Assembly (NCBI RefSeq): GCF_000026365.1
Contig: NC_012996.1
Coordinates: 434,001-498,000 of the forward strand
DNA length: 64,000 nucleotides
Source: Zygosaccharomyces rouxii
Taxonomy: Eukaryota; Ascomycota; Saccharomycetes; Saccharomycetales; Saccharomycetaceae
Reading direction: 5' to 3'
A program made the position numbers and the translations under genes. This document shows positions 1 to 10,742 of this stretch, in pieces. Every line of letters starts with the position of its first letter. Position 1 is the first letter of the stretch. The notes under the pieces were generated by a model. That model ran no database searches. It saw only the letters and a list, made by a program, of their open reading frames with translations, and was not told the DNA's origin.

Positions 1-1656
<1,656 letters not shown>

Positions 1657-3408
1657 ATGACAACTGCGGCCAACACTGCAATGGCAGTTAATCATTTGAC
1701 AAATACTGGAAATCTAAACAGGATGTCCAACGTTAATTCAGCTGCCAATATCAATATGGTTAATGGTATTGGTGGTTCTAATAGTAACCATGCAGCAGGT
1801 TTAAATGCGACAGGAGCTGCGGGAGGAGGAACAGGTGGTTTAGCGACGAATGGAACCACGGCAGTAGCAGGAGGAGGAACTAATTCATCGGCAAGGGATG
1901 ATTCTACGATTGTGGGGTTACACTATAAGATTGGGAAAAAGATAGGAGAAGGTTCATTCGGTGTTCTTTTTGAAGGTACCAATATGATTAACGGTGTTCC
2001 CGTGGCGATTAAATTTGAACCAAGAAAGACGGAAGCACCACAACTAAAGGATGAATACAGAACGTATAAGATTTTAGCGGGCACGTTAGGTATTCCACAA
2101 GCTTATTATTTTGGTCAAGAGGGATTGCATAACATTTTAGTCATTGATTTATTAGGTCCATCGCTGGAAGATCTTTTTGATTGGTGCGGGCGTAGGTTTT
2201 CAGTGAAGACTGTGGTACAAGTAGCAGTTCAAATGGTTACGCTAATCGAAGACTTACATGCACGCGATTTGATTTATCGTGATATCAAACCAGATAACTT
2301 CTTAGTTGGTAGACCTCAGCAACCCGATGAAAATAAGGTGCATTTAATCGATTTCGGTATGGCTAAACAGTATAGAGATCCGAAGACAAAGCAACATATT
2401 CCATATCGTGAGAAAAAATCGTTGAGTGGTACAGCTAGATATATGTCTATTAATACGCATTTGGGTAGAGAACAATCCAGAAGAGATGATATGGAAGCTA
2501 TGGGCCATGTGTTCTTCTATTTCCTAAGAGGTCAATTACCATGGCAAGGTTTGAAGGCACCAAATAATAAACAAAAATACGAAAAAATTGGTGAAAAAAA
2601 GAGAACAACGAATGTTTACGATTTATCACAAGGTTTGCCAATACAGTTCGGACGTTATTTGGAACTCGTAAGGAATTTATCATTTGAAGAAACTCCAGAT
2701 TATGAAGGTTATCGTAGGTTACTATTATCAGTATTAGATGACCTGGGACAAACAGCAGATGGTGAATACGATTGGATGAGATTGAATGGCGGTAGAGGTT
2801 GGGATTTGGCTATAAATAAAAAACCAAATCTTCACGGTTATGGTCATCCAAACCCACCAAATGAAAAAGCTCGTAGACATAGGTCGAAGATGGCTGGCGC
2901 TGGCGTTCATCACCAGATGATGCAATCACCTCATAATCAACAACAAGTGTTACAGCAAGCTCCAATCCCCACAGCACAAGCGGCCCCATTGCCGCAGGTG
3001 AACATGGCAAACTTAAATGCAAATGATGACCCGTTAGCTCGTAACAGTGCTGCTATGAATAATCAATTTGCACAAGCAAAGTTAGATCCAACATCCTACG
3101 AGGCTTATCAACAACAAACTCAGAAGAAATATGCTCAGCAACTACAATATCAACAGCAACAACAACAAACTGCTGCTGTTCCTGCTCAAAGTAATAATCA
3201 AGCAAGATTTCAACCTTCGAAAGGTGCCAATGGTTTTGGTTCATCAGGTGGCGTACCACCACAAGCAACGAATAAATATAACTACCAAAAGCAACCAAAA
3301 GCAATTCCACAACAACACAGTGGAGCTAGTGGTAGACAACAAAAAAATTTGGACAATGCTTCATTCGATACTGGTAAAGGTTTCTTCAGTAAATTTGGCT
3401 GTTGCTGA
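1657..3408 (+). CDS. YCK2: Plasma-membrane casein kinase I (Yck1/Yck2 type)
   Basis: Ser/Thr kinase anchored to the plasma membrane by C-terminal palmitoylation; the Yck1/2 pair acts in glucose sensing, endocytosis and morphogenesis. The protein has 583 residues. A low-complexity Asn/Gly/Ala-rich head (about 1-80) precedes the kinase domain (about 90-375), with GEGSFG at 97-102, Lys119, catalytic YRDIKPDN around Asp209 and DFG at 232-234. A Gln-rich tail ends in FFSKFGCC, the palmitoylated Cys-Cys end. An in-frame extension upstream to 1489 has only a GTG, so the ATG at 1657 is the start. It stands for both YHR135C and YNL154C; the single copy fits a species without the genome duplication. 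Confidence 0.95.
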   Translation: MTTAANTAMAVNHLTNTGNLNRMSNVNSAANINMVNGIGGSNSNHAAGLNATGAAGGGTGGLATNGTTAVAGGGTNSSARDDSTIVGLHYKIGKKIGEGSFGVLFEGTNMINGVPVAIKFEPRKTEAPQLKDEYRTYKILAGTLGIPQAYYFGQEGLHNILVIDLLGPSLEDLFDWCGRRFSVKTVVQVAVQMVTLIEDLHARDLIYRDIKPDNFLVGRPQQPDENKVHLIDFGMAKQYRDPKTKQHIPYREKKSLSGTARYMSINTHLGREQSRRDDMEAMGHVFFYFLRGQLPWQGLKAPNNKQKYEKIGEKKRTTNVYDLSQGLPIQFGRYLELVRNLSFEETPDYEGYRRLLLSVLDDLGQTADGEYDWMRLNGGRGWDLAINKKPNLHGYGHPNPPNEKARRHRSKMAGAGVHHQMMQSPHNQQQVLQQAPIPTAQAAPLPQVNMANLNANDDPLARNSAAMNNQFAQAKLDPTSYEAYQQQTQKKYAQQLQYQQQQQQTAAVPAQSNNQARFQPSKGANGFGSSGGVPPQATNKYNYQKQPKAIPQQHSGASGRQQKNLDNASFDTGKGFFSKFGCC

Positions 3409-3422
3409 AAAAGAAAGAAAAC

Positions 3423-3450
3423 AAAAAAAAAAAAAAAAAAAAAAAAAAAA
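3423..3450 (+). repeat. Genomic A28 homopolymer just downstream of the casein kinase stop
   Basis: Twenty-eight consecutive A residues begin 14 bp after the stop codon. This is far longer than usual in unique yeast sequence and could affect 3'-end formation. Length is uncertain because homopolymers are error-prone in sequencing. Confidence 0.85.
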
Positions 3451-3659
3451 GACGTCTTTTCTGCCTAAAATCTTCTGAATCATCTTTAGCCAATGATTAC
3501 AATAGCGATTGGTGTTATAGAAAAGAATACGATTCGATTCAAACGATGCTCTCACGCTCTCAATTAAACTTGTTATCTCACAGAAATATGTGTAATATGC
3601 ATATACGTAATAAACATATATATATTTATACATATATATGAGTGAACATATATTTACAT

Positions 3660-4445
3660 CTAGACTCGCAAAGCTGGCGCCTCAGTTCCTCTAATCAAAT
3701 ATAAAGTATCTAAATCACTAATCTGATTAGCAACGCGACCAGACGTATCTAACTGTATCATTTCGCCTGTACCCTGATCTATCTTATAGAGGGACAATTT
3801 ATCCTCTTGTTTCGTCTTAAAATTATCGTTACGATTTGGAACACCAAATTGCTGTGCAATGGCGTCTAAAACCCTACCAATCGGCCATATTTTATTCACG
3901 TAAAACGATTCCCTCTTGGCATCTTTATCCCTTTCTTCGTCGTGAACCACGTAACACCAAATGTATATTCTATTGGACACCGGGATTCTCTGGTCTCCAA
4001 CAGCGGTTTTCTTTAACTGTGTAAGTAGAACCAATTTGTTAGAAGAGCTCTTCTTTGCAGTGGATTTGTGAACAGTCGACCTTTTGAAGAACCTCGCCAG
4101 TTTATCTAGTGTACCTTGGCTGATACGAGATTTGATAGGCTCCGATTGTGGATTGTGTGGCGAGCGCTGCTGTTGTTGTTGGACCCTTATGTAACCTTTC
4201 TCGGGTAAAAGACTCTTAAAGAACTTCTCATCATTATTCCTTGAGGGCGGCGATGGGACCTTGTGATTATTTTTCTCTTGATCTAACAGCCACTGACAGT
4301 GATGGGATTCCTTTGTCCTGTGATTCTCACAAAAATCTAAGTTACAAAGCTTACAGTGGAACGGTAGAAAATCTAACTGTCGGCAAAAAGAGCAGTGAGT
4401 CCCCACATCTAGCATACCAGTTTCTCGGGTCATCTCTACTTGCAT
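3660..4445 (-). CDS. CUZ1: AN1-type zinc finger protein, Cdc48-associated (Cuz1)
   Basis: Cuz1 binds Cdc48 and the proteasome and helps clear ubiquitinated proteins during arsenite stress. The protein has 261 residues. An AN1 zinc finger lies at about 18-50, with the Cys/His series CSFC, CKLC, CENH and the SHHC end. The middle is basic and low in complexity. The C-terminal third looks like the ubiquitin-like fold of the family and ends LIRGTEAPALRV. ATG codons at residues 1, 5 and 11 all precede the finger, so the exact start is open; the longest is used. It is the YNL155W orthologue, downstream of WSS1 on the same strand and convergent with the kinase gene. Confidence 0.9.
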   Translation of the reverse strand: MQVEMTRETGMLDVGTHCSFCRQLDFLPFHCKLCNLDFCENHRTKESHHCQWLLDQEKNNHKVPSPPSRNNDEKFFKSLLPEKGYIRVQQQQQRSPHNPQSEPIKSRISQGTLDKLARFFKRSTVHKSTAKKSSSNKLVLLTQLKKTAVGDQRIPVSNRIYIWCYVVHDEERDKDAKRESFYVNKIWPIGRVLDAIAQQFGVPNRNDNFKTKQEDKLSLYKIDQGTGEMIQLDTSGRVANQISDLDTLYLIRGTEAPALRV

Positions 4446-4569
4446 CTCTGTATATGTGTATGTGTATGTGTAACTTAAAAGTGTTGATGATTAACCTTTG
4501 AAATTTTCAACAATTCTACATGAATCCGTCTACCTCACATGCTTTATTTATAAACACTTCACTGATTAG

Positions 4570-5280
4570 TCATGTTAAGTCTATCACTTCGAGTTTCGGT
4601 TTCGGTTCCAGTTCTAGTTTATTCTCGCCGTTTCTTCCCTCATCGATTATTATTACGTCTTCTTGCTCATGTTGGTAGCTGCTGGCATCGCCACACGACC
4701 TGCTATCCTGGGCCCTTCTTTGAGCTGCTAGCGCTGCCATTTCTCTAGGGGTTCCTCGAGGAGCTCGAGATCCACCTAGTTTACGACCACGGGATCTGGT
4801 AGGTCTCTTTTGTAGCTGTTGTTGTAATGGTGGTAGGCGTGTGCTACCACCAAGTCGACTACCTTGTCCTAAGAATGTGTCAAATAGGCCTTGCTGTTCG
4901 ATAACCCACTGACGTGCTAGCAAATCATCTAATTTAGCGTAGAACCTGTTATCATGGGGTCCGTGCAAGTTATGAGTCAGTTCATGAAGCATAGTCCCCA
5001 TTATGCTTTCCATCGGTAAGAATCTAAACTCATCATTAGGATTTCTCAATCTTAGTAAAATCTTGGTACCTCTATTTACATTCATACCTAGTAGACGTTT
5101 GTCCCTAGGACAGAATTCCACTAGCATCCCCACACGGAACTTATTCTCTTTCATCAGGTAGGATACACGTTTGGCTATTTCTTTGAGCAGTGACAGTGCA
5201 TCATCTCTTGACGGTTTCCTCTGTAAAACAGCTACCCTTTGAATATGAGGATTTGCATGGTTTTCCAAATCGCCTGTCAT
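4570..5280 (-). CDS. WSS1: SUMO-targeted DNA-protein crosslink metalloprotease Wss1
   Basis: Zinc protease of the WLM (SPRTN-like) family that cleaves proteins crosslinked to DNA and acts with Cdc48 and SUMO in the nucleus. The protein has 236 residues. The WLM domain covers about 10-150, with the active site HELTHNLHGPHD at 99-110 giving the HExxHxxHGxxD zinc ligands. The basic linker is rich in Arg and Gly. Two SUMO-interacting motifs are visible: VIIID near residue 208 and EVIDLT at the extreme C-terminus. S. cerevisiae Wss1 (YHR134W) has 269 residues and the same terminal motif. CUZ1 lies 124 bp downstream; both genes connect to Cdc48, which may be coincidence. Confidence 0.95.
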   Translation of the reverse strand: MTGDLENHANPHIQRVAVLQRKPSRDDALSLLKEIAKRVSYLMKENKFRVGMLVEFCPRDKRLLGMNVNRGTKILLRLRNPNDEFRFLPMESIMGTMLHELTHNLHGPHDNRFYAKLDDLLARQWVIEQQGLFDTFLGQGSRLGGSTRLPPLQQQLQKRPTRSRGRKLGGSRAPRGTPREMAALAAQRRAQDSRSCGDASSYQHEQEDVIIIDEGRNGENKLELEPKPKLEVIDLT

Positions 5281-5540
5281 CCAAATGAGACTGCCACTGA
5301 CCAGATTTCCAGGTATTTTTACTCCAAGAGATTACAAATATAGCAGTAGTATTGTTCTGGTTCCTTAAGCTCCTGTACGCGAAGAAACTTATTTAAACTA
5401 CAACGAGGTGAACTTTGTTAAAAAGTACATCGTTAAGAAAACAAGGATAAAAAAAACTATACAACGTTTCATTGAAGGGTATTGGGTATAGCTTAGCGAA
5501 CTCTACAATATATATTCCGCCCAAACAATCATCATCCATT

Positions 5541-6347
5541 ATGGCAAGTGAGAAATCAAATAACCCACTTACTGGGAAGGAGAAAAGTACTGAATCCATA
5601 AGTAATTTGACAAGGCCACAATTGTTTTCACTGTACGACGAAGATATCACCAAGAGTGCAGATTCTGAAGATTATGAAAGAATTAGATCAAGAGGTAGTG
5701 CAGGAAGTTTCTCAAGGCCAGCATCTTCCAACTCACAAATGGAACCAGGTCCCACACCAGCGAAGAAAAGATGGGCTCCATTCTTCCGATTTGTTTTTGC
5801 AATGGTAGTGCTATCATTAGCAGGAATTGCTTATCACGAATTATCCAGGCATTTACACGATAACCATAAGTTACATCCAGAATTGGCTTCAAGGCCGTTG
5901 TTAGTGGGTGTCCAATTATCCCAGTTTTTTACAGGTAACATGGCTCCTGACTGGGCAGTATATGCATTTGAAGGGATTTTCTTTGGTTCATGTATTCCAT
6001 TGATTGATTATATCTTTTCCATTAAAACTCGTCATGCATCCTGGTTATCGATTTTAAAGACAGTTAATGCAATGCTAGGTGTTACATTCGGTATCCGTAA
6101 AGTCCAGTGGTCGTCAAGTTTGCAAGCGGCCATCGCATGGGGTCTATTGAATATCATACTCTGGCTATTTTTCGACGGAACGATTTCCATGTTCATCACT
6201 TGTTCAACTTTAGGATTACTATCATGCGCAACATGCTACAGTGACATCACTGATAAATCTCAACTATTGTATTTCGTGGACTTTTATTTCCTGGGATTAC
6301 TGCTATTTGGTGAATTGGGTAGATACTTATTTTCAACGAGTTTCTGA
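5541..6347 (+). CDS. NSG1: INSIG-family ER membrane protein that stabilises HMG-CoA reductase (Nsg1/Nsg2)
   Basis: Nsg1 and Nsg2 are the yeast INSIG homologues; they bind the sterol-sensing domain of Hmg2 in the ER and regulate its degradation. The protein has 268 residues. A polar Ser-rich N-terminus (about 1-75) is followed by hydrophobic segments near 80-100, 125-165, 195-215 and 225-260. The frame stays open upstream to 5472 but has no ATG before 5541. It is the single counterpart of the YHR133C/YNL156C pair, in conserved order between WSS1 and IGO. Confidence 0.88.
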   Translation: MASEKSNNPLTGKEKSTESISNLTRPQLFSLYDEDITKSADSEDYERIRSRGSAGSFSRPASSNSQMEPGPTPAKKRWAPFFRFVFAMVVLSLAGIAYHELSRHLHDNHKLHPELASRPLLVGVQLSQFFTGNMAPDWAVYAFEGIFFGSCIPLIDYIFSIKTRHASWLSILKTVNAMLGVTFGIRKVQWSSSLQAAIAWGLLNIILWLFFDGTISMFITCSTLGLLSCATCYSDITDKSQLLYFVDFYFLGLLLFGELGRYLFSTSF

Positions 6348-6470
6348 AATCTTAACGTATATTTTTATATATATATATACAACACACATATATGTAACAT
6401 GCGCCAGTGAACTGATAATAACGAGATGAATTTTGCCCTACATTTAACTGAAGATACTTGAATCAAAAAT

Positions 6471-6842
6471 TTATTTGGTGGGAGATTTTGAGGGTGGTCC
6501 TGATGAGATGGAACCTTGTCTCGAGATGGAATCCCCCGCACTGTTACTCATTCTTCTGCGTATTATCGATTCTCTAAGACCACTTGGATTCGTCACGGGC
6601 AAGTTGTTATTACTGGTAACAGCATCGGTTTCACCTTTACCAGCCTTGTTTAGTGCATAATCACCACTGTCGAAATATTTGCGTTCTTGCATCTTATGCT
6701 TGAACAAATCCTTCTTTGACGGTAACCTACCGTACATTTTGTACAGTTTTAACTCCTGGGGAGTTAACTGCGAGATGTCTACACCTTTTGAATCCAGAGA
6801 TGTGAGGTCAACGTTACTACTGGTAGGAGAAATGTCGCTCAT
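6471..6842 (-). CDS. IGO1: Endosulfine-family PP2A inhibitor (Igo1/Igo2)
   Basis: Igo proteins, once phosphorylated by Rim15, inhibit PP2A-Cdc55 and protect mRNAs at entry into quiescence. The protein has 123 residues. The family hallmark KYFDSGDYAL occurs at about 55-64, with Ser59 the expected Rim15 target. It is preceded by the conserved stretch LKLYKMYGRLPSK. The tail is Ser-rich. An upstream extension lacks an ATG, so the ATG at 6842 is used. It is the single counterpart of YNL157W/YHR132W-A and is convergent with the INSIG gene. Confidence 0.93.
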   Translation of the reverse strand: MSDISPTSSNVDLTSLDSKGVDISQLTPQELKLYKMYGRLPSKKDLFKHKMQERKYFDSGDYALNKAGKGETDAVTSNNNLPVTNPSGLRESIIRRRMSNSAGDSISRQGSISSGPPSKSPTK

Positions 6843-7249
6843 AATTATTGTTCTTTTCACTTACACTCGAATAGCTAACAAAGGGTTCACTTGTGGAAAC
6901 TAGTGCATCCAGGGATTTCTTGATGTGGAGAATTTAATTAAAGCCTTTCCAAGTCCCTTTCTGAATTGTTTGACCTGTTCTTATGTATATTTTATCTCTA
7001 TTTTCGATTGTCAATGATTAAGGTACAAGGGTACCTGGACTTTTCTTGCATACTTAATGTGCAGGAAGAGGTCACAAGGATAATAGTCAGCTTCACCAAG
7101 TTACCCGAAACCTCTAACAAGAGACAAGTTCAAAGGAAAGAGAACTGTGCTGCAAGATACCTGCATAAGGTTATATAGCTAGCAGATTTGCATTTGAATT
7201 TTTAGTTTTGAGTATAGCTGGTAAAGCGTTTGCTGAGTTGAACTTTGAC
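6843..7249. other. Divergent promoter between IGO and ECM14
   Basis: About 400 bp between two divergent genes. Short open frames are present on the plus strand but none has support. I see no clear known operator. Confidence 0.5.
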
Positions 7250-8551
7250 ATGGTTGCAAAGTTCAATTGGGGACGGATGGTCTTAACAGTAGCGACCATC
7301 CTAATACCTCTGGCTGCTGGATGGCAACGAGGTTATCAAGATTATAGAGTGTGCAGATTTCATGAACAGGATTACGAAACTGTGATGAGCCGTATCAAAT
7401 CTGGGACACCCATGGACTACGATGTTTGGGCAAGGAATAGTGAATTTGTCGATGTCAGATTACCCAAATGGTTGGGTCAAGTGGAAGGTTGTGAAGTCAT
7501 AATCGAGGATTTAGACGATGCTATTGAAGCTACGATGTCTCAAGAAGTGGAGGGAAATGGGGATTCCCTAAGTGACCAGACGGCTTTCAAATTTGACAAT
7601 GGAGATTTCTTCTTTCAAGGATTCAGAGATTTGGAAACTATTTATACGTGGTATGATTTATTAGAACGTGCTTTCCCGAACTTAGTTAAAGTAGAGGTTG
7701 TCGGTGAGACCTGGGAAGGTAGAGCTTTGAAAGCATTGCACATCTCAACTAATAATCCTGAGACCAATCCCGAGAAAAAGACTATAGTGATAACAGGTGG
7801 TGTTCATGCTAGAGAGTGGATTAGTGTTTCATCAGCATGTTGGACTGTGCACCAACTATTGACACGTTATGGACAATCGAAAAGAGAAACTAAATATCTA
7901 GACTATTTGGATTTCTTAATCATACCAGTTTTCAATCCGGATGGTTATGCCTACACCTGGCAACACGATCGTTTGTGGAGGAAAAATAGACAGGAAACTT
8001 ACTGGCCCAATTGCCCCGGTATTGATATTGATCATTCTTTTGATTTCCAATGGAATAGTACTGAAGAATTTCCCTGTAGTGAAGATTACAGTGGTGAAAG
8101 GGCCTTTGAAGCCATCGAGGCAGATTCTTGGAACAACTTTTTAAACGGTACAAAGGGTCAGTACAAAATCCACGGATACTTGGACTTCCATTCGTACTCA
8201 CAAGAAGTTCTTTATCCTTATGCATACTCCTGCGATGCATTACCAAGAGATTATGAAAATCTATTAGAGTTATCCTTTGGCTTGGCAAAAGCCATTCGTA
8301 ACAAATCGGGTAAACACTACAAGGTAATCTCCGCGTGCGAAGACCGTGGTTCAGATTTATCGCCTGGATTGGGTTCAGGTTCCGCACTTGATTTCATGTA
8401 TCACCATAGAGCCCATTGGGCATTTCAATTAAAACTAAGAGACACTGGAAATTTAGGATTTTTGTTACCATCCAAATACATCGAACCAGTTGGTAAAGAA
8501 ATCTATGCCGCTGTTAGTTATTTCTGTTCGTTTATTTTAAACCCTGAACTA
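7250..8551 (+). CDS. ECM14: Ecm14, M14 metallocarboxypeptidase-like pseudoenzyme
   Basis: A secretory or vacuolar member of the M14 zinc carboxypeptidase family. The protein has 434 residues; CDS limits here exclude the stop at 8552-8554. A hydrophobic N-terminal segment at about 9-24 serves as signal, followed by a propeptide-like region and the peptidase domain from about 115. Zinc-ligand motifs are intact: HAREW (His186, Glu189) and His314 in DFHSYSQ. The catalytic Glu of active carboxypeptidases, expected in the FELRDTG-like motif, is Lys395 (QLKLRDTG). This matches what is known of Ecm14 as a catalytically dead member. The ATG at 7250 gives nearly the length of S. cerevisiae YHR132C (430). 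Confidence 0.93.
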
Positions 8552-9103
8552 TAGATTTTTCAACAATTCGTAAAGATTGGTTCGGCCATTTATCCAAAAA
8601 GTAATGGTCATTACAAGCCCAATGTAAATGATAATTTTGTAAAGATCAACTGGTATACCTAATTTTGTATTAATTACCGAAACGTTAATTGGTATTTTTG
8701 TCAATTGATTTAGTGGCGGCCAAGAATCCGCCACCACATTAAATTTTATGAATATTCTTGCCTCGTCGCTTTTGGTGTTTTGGAACTCCGTTGAATGTGG
8801 TATAACTATCCAATCTATATCAGTTATTGACACCGGATCTAACGCGGTCCAACAAATCTTGATCTGATACGTCTCATCAACTTGTAAAGATTTCAGTTCT
8901 ATATATGTAGGACCTTCAATTCCACTAAAAAAGGTAGTCTTGGCAAGGTTGGAATTATGAAGTGAGATATACCTTGGGTAAGAAGATGGCTCATCGGAGT
9001 TTTTGCGCAGTGGGAAATCACTGGGTACATGCAGAAGAAATGATTCCGTATTTGCGCTGACAGTAGCGACGAATAATATTTGTAGCCATAGAATCAAATT
9101 CAT
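8549..9103 (-). CDS. PGA1: Pga1, subunit of GPI mannosyltransferase II
   Basis: Pga1 is the ER-membrane partner of Gpi18, adding the second mannose to GPI anchors. The protein has 184 residues. A cleavable signal peptide is visible at about 1-17, followed by a luminal domain with a possible N-glycosylation site (NVS near 140). A single membrane segment lies at about 155-172 and a short polar tail follows. It overlaps ECM14 tail to tail by 6 bp (see findings) and diverges from ASI2. It is the orthologue of YNL158W by sequence character and by position between IGO/ECM14 and ASI2. Confidence 0.87.
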   Translation of the reverse strand: MNLILWLQILFVATVSANTESFLLHVPSDFPLRKNSDEPSSYPRYISLHNSNLAKTTFFSGIEGPTYIELKSLQVDETYQIKICWTALDPVSITDIDWIVIPHSTEFQNTKSDEARIFIKFNVVADSWPPLNQLTKIPINVSVINTKLGIPVDLYKIIIYIGLVMTITFWINGRTNLYELLKNL

Positions 9104-9199
9104 CTTGGATTTTTATCTTCTTGGCATTGTTTTGTTTTGTTGGTTTACTGCATCGTAAAGCTTTTTTTTTTTTTGGCTTCATTATCCCTTCATTGACTG

Positions 9200-9225
9200 A
9201 AAAAAAAAAAAAAAAAAAAAAAAAA
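9200..9225 (+). repeat. A26 homopolymer in the PGA1-ASI2 divergent promoter
   Basis: Twenty-six consecutive A residues lie about 95 bp upstream of both start codons. Poly(dA:dT) tracts exclude nucleosomes in yeast promoters, so a promoter role is likely. The exact length is uncertain. Confidence 0.85.
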
Positions 9226-9317
9226 GATAAAACAAGGTTCATCACCACTAATACCGACAAACCCAACTAATCAACACTTTTCAAAAAGCATACTAAGGTC
9301 GATATAATCACGCCAAT

Positions 9318-10118
9318 ATGTCAGAAGAGCTTGGTGATGATGACGACTATCTCTTTGAGAAGTTTGTAGCAGAGACGAACGCAAGATCAGCTAGAGAACA
9401 GGCTCATGAGACCCAACAGAGTGATGAGGAATTGCAGCAGGAGTTAAGGGTTGCCATTGATAACATCATTCACACACTGGAAAGAGAGATGCAAAGAGAA
9501 CCACACCCAATGAGAGATGTACAACCAAGAACAAGAGATGAAAACGGGAACAACAATCAAGAATCTTTATTTGTACAACGAAGACCCTATTTGAGACTTC
9601 TAATTACGAATCTACTGTTATTTGACTATTTTGTAGTCGTTCTTCTTTTCCCCTTCTCACTCTACAACATTTTAAGATGTGGATTTAGCATTATGACTCT
9701 ATCAGAGAACGATTTTTTTTCCGAAGTGGTAACGTACTGCCGTCACGTCAAGATATTTGGTGATGATGGTAAATCTCTATTGGTCTATGGTGAAAGTAAT
9801 CTCGGACTATTGGGTAAATTCCATAACATAGTGGTTTTCTATACCTCACCATTGGCTAGGTATCTGGCTAAATGGGTACCCGTTGCCTCCGATCACTTGA
9901 TCCGGCAGATTTATGTGAAATTTTACCAGTATTTGGTTAAAAGCTCTACAGTATTTGTCTATTTGACATATGGTGTCGGAGGGACCGTCTATCTGGCAAT
10001 GGCTGGTTTTTTCTTTGCAGTTTGCATTGCCATTACTCTAATTAGGCGGTACAAGAATGTACATAGGATGGTTGCTGGCAGCCTTGAAACCGCTACAAGG
10101 ATACCCGGGGTGTGGTGA
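9318..10118 (+). CDS. ASI2: Asi2, inner nuclear membrane ubiquitin-ligase subunit
   Basis: Asi2 is part of the Asi1-Asi2-Asi3 complex that degrades misplaced membrane proteins and latent Stp1/Stp2 at the inner nuclear membrane. The protein has 266 residues. The N-terminus is acidic and polar (about 1-90), followed by membrane segments at about 95-120 and 210-240. The family is poorly conserved, so the call rests on general architecture and on position next to PGA1, as with YNL159C. It is the last gene of the first conserved block; a tRNA follows. Confidence 0.78.
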   Translation: MSEELGDDDDYLFEKFVAETNARSAREQAHETQQSDEELQQELRVAIDNIIHTLEREMQREPHPMRDVQPRTRDENGNNNQESLFVQRRPYLRLLITNLLLFDYFVVVLLFPFSLYNILRCGFSIMTLSENDFFSEVVTYCRHVKIFGDDGKSLLVYGESNLGLLGKFHNIVVFYTSPLARYLAKWVPVASDHLIRQIYVKFYQYLVKSSTVFVYLTYGVGGTVYLAMAGFFFAVCIAITLIRRYKNVHRMVAGSLETATRIPGVW

Positions 10119-10419
10119 GGAGCATATGATTTGAATTGATTTGACGATGTGTTTTCAATTAGCGTCTCAGTATATAAAGAAATGTTTATAAATGTATTAA
10201 GGCACGCATGTGCATATACGGGGAACTTCCGTTGATTGATATGTGGATTCCTGGGGACATGCTAATATACACCATTAGCCAATATGAACAGAAGCCATCT
10301 AAATCTTTGACAGCATGCAATGAAGTCGGCTCTACTTTACGAGTGATCATGGTATATTTCTGTCACATGCTACTATTTAGAGATACTGGCATACAGCTAC
10401 ATCCAAACAATCAAATTAG
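10119..10419. other. Intergenic region between ASI2 and tRNA-Leu
   Basis: About 300 bp with no supported gene. The short plus-strand open frame at 10208-10441 overlaps the tRNA and is taken as chance. Confidence 0.5.
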
Positions 10420-10521
10420 GAGAGTTTGGCCGAGTGGTTAAGGCGTCAGATTTAGGTTTACTACCTAGAACCAGGTTCTCTGATATCTACGGATGCAAGG
10501 GTTCGAATCCCTTAGCTCTCA
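10420..10521 (+). tRNA. tRNA-Leu(UAG) with a 21-nt intron
   Basis: The acceptor stem pairs GAGAGTT with AGCTCTC. The A box (TGGCCGAGTGGTTAAG), an extra arm typical of Leu tRNA and the B box (GGTTCGAATCC) are present. The anticodon TAG is at 10453-10455. The intron falls after position 37 at 10457-10477 and contains ACCTA, which can pair with the anticodon. The sequence closely resembles S. cerevisiae tRNA-Leu(UAG). A T-run terminator begins at 10527. Confidence 0.95.
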
Positions 10522-10742
10522 TTAACTTTTTTTTTAAATTCCATTCACTTCGCGGTGTCTTTCCCTCCAAGAAAAGCCCAATCCCGCGATGCTTATCGGA
10601 AGTTATCCCGCCAGTATTACTGACGAAGTCCTGAGGACCCTTGAGGTAGAAGTAACAATAAGATTTAAGAGCCATGTAAATCAGTCAAGTGGTTCTTCAA
10701 TTCCTCAGTTTGCAATACACAGCAGTCTACTAACGCTCAACT

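Noticed and set aside
10208..10441. 77-codon plus-strand frame before tRNA-Leu
   Set aside because: It overlaps the tRNA gene, has no recognisable content and no conserved neighbour at this position.
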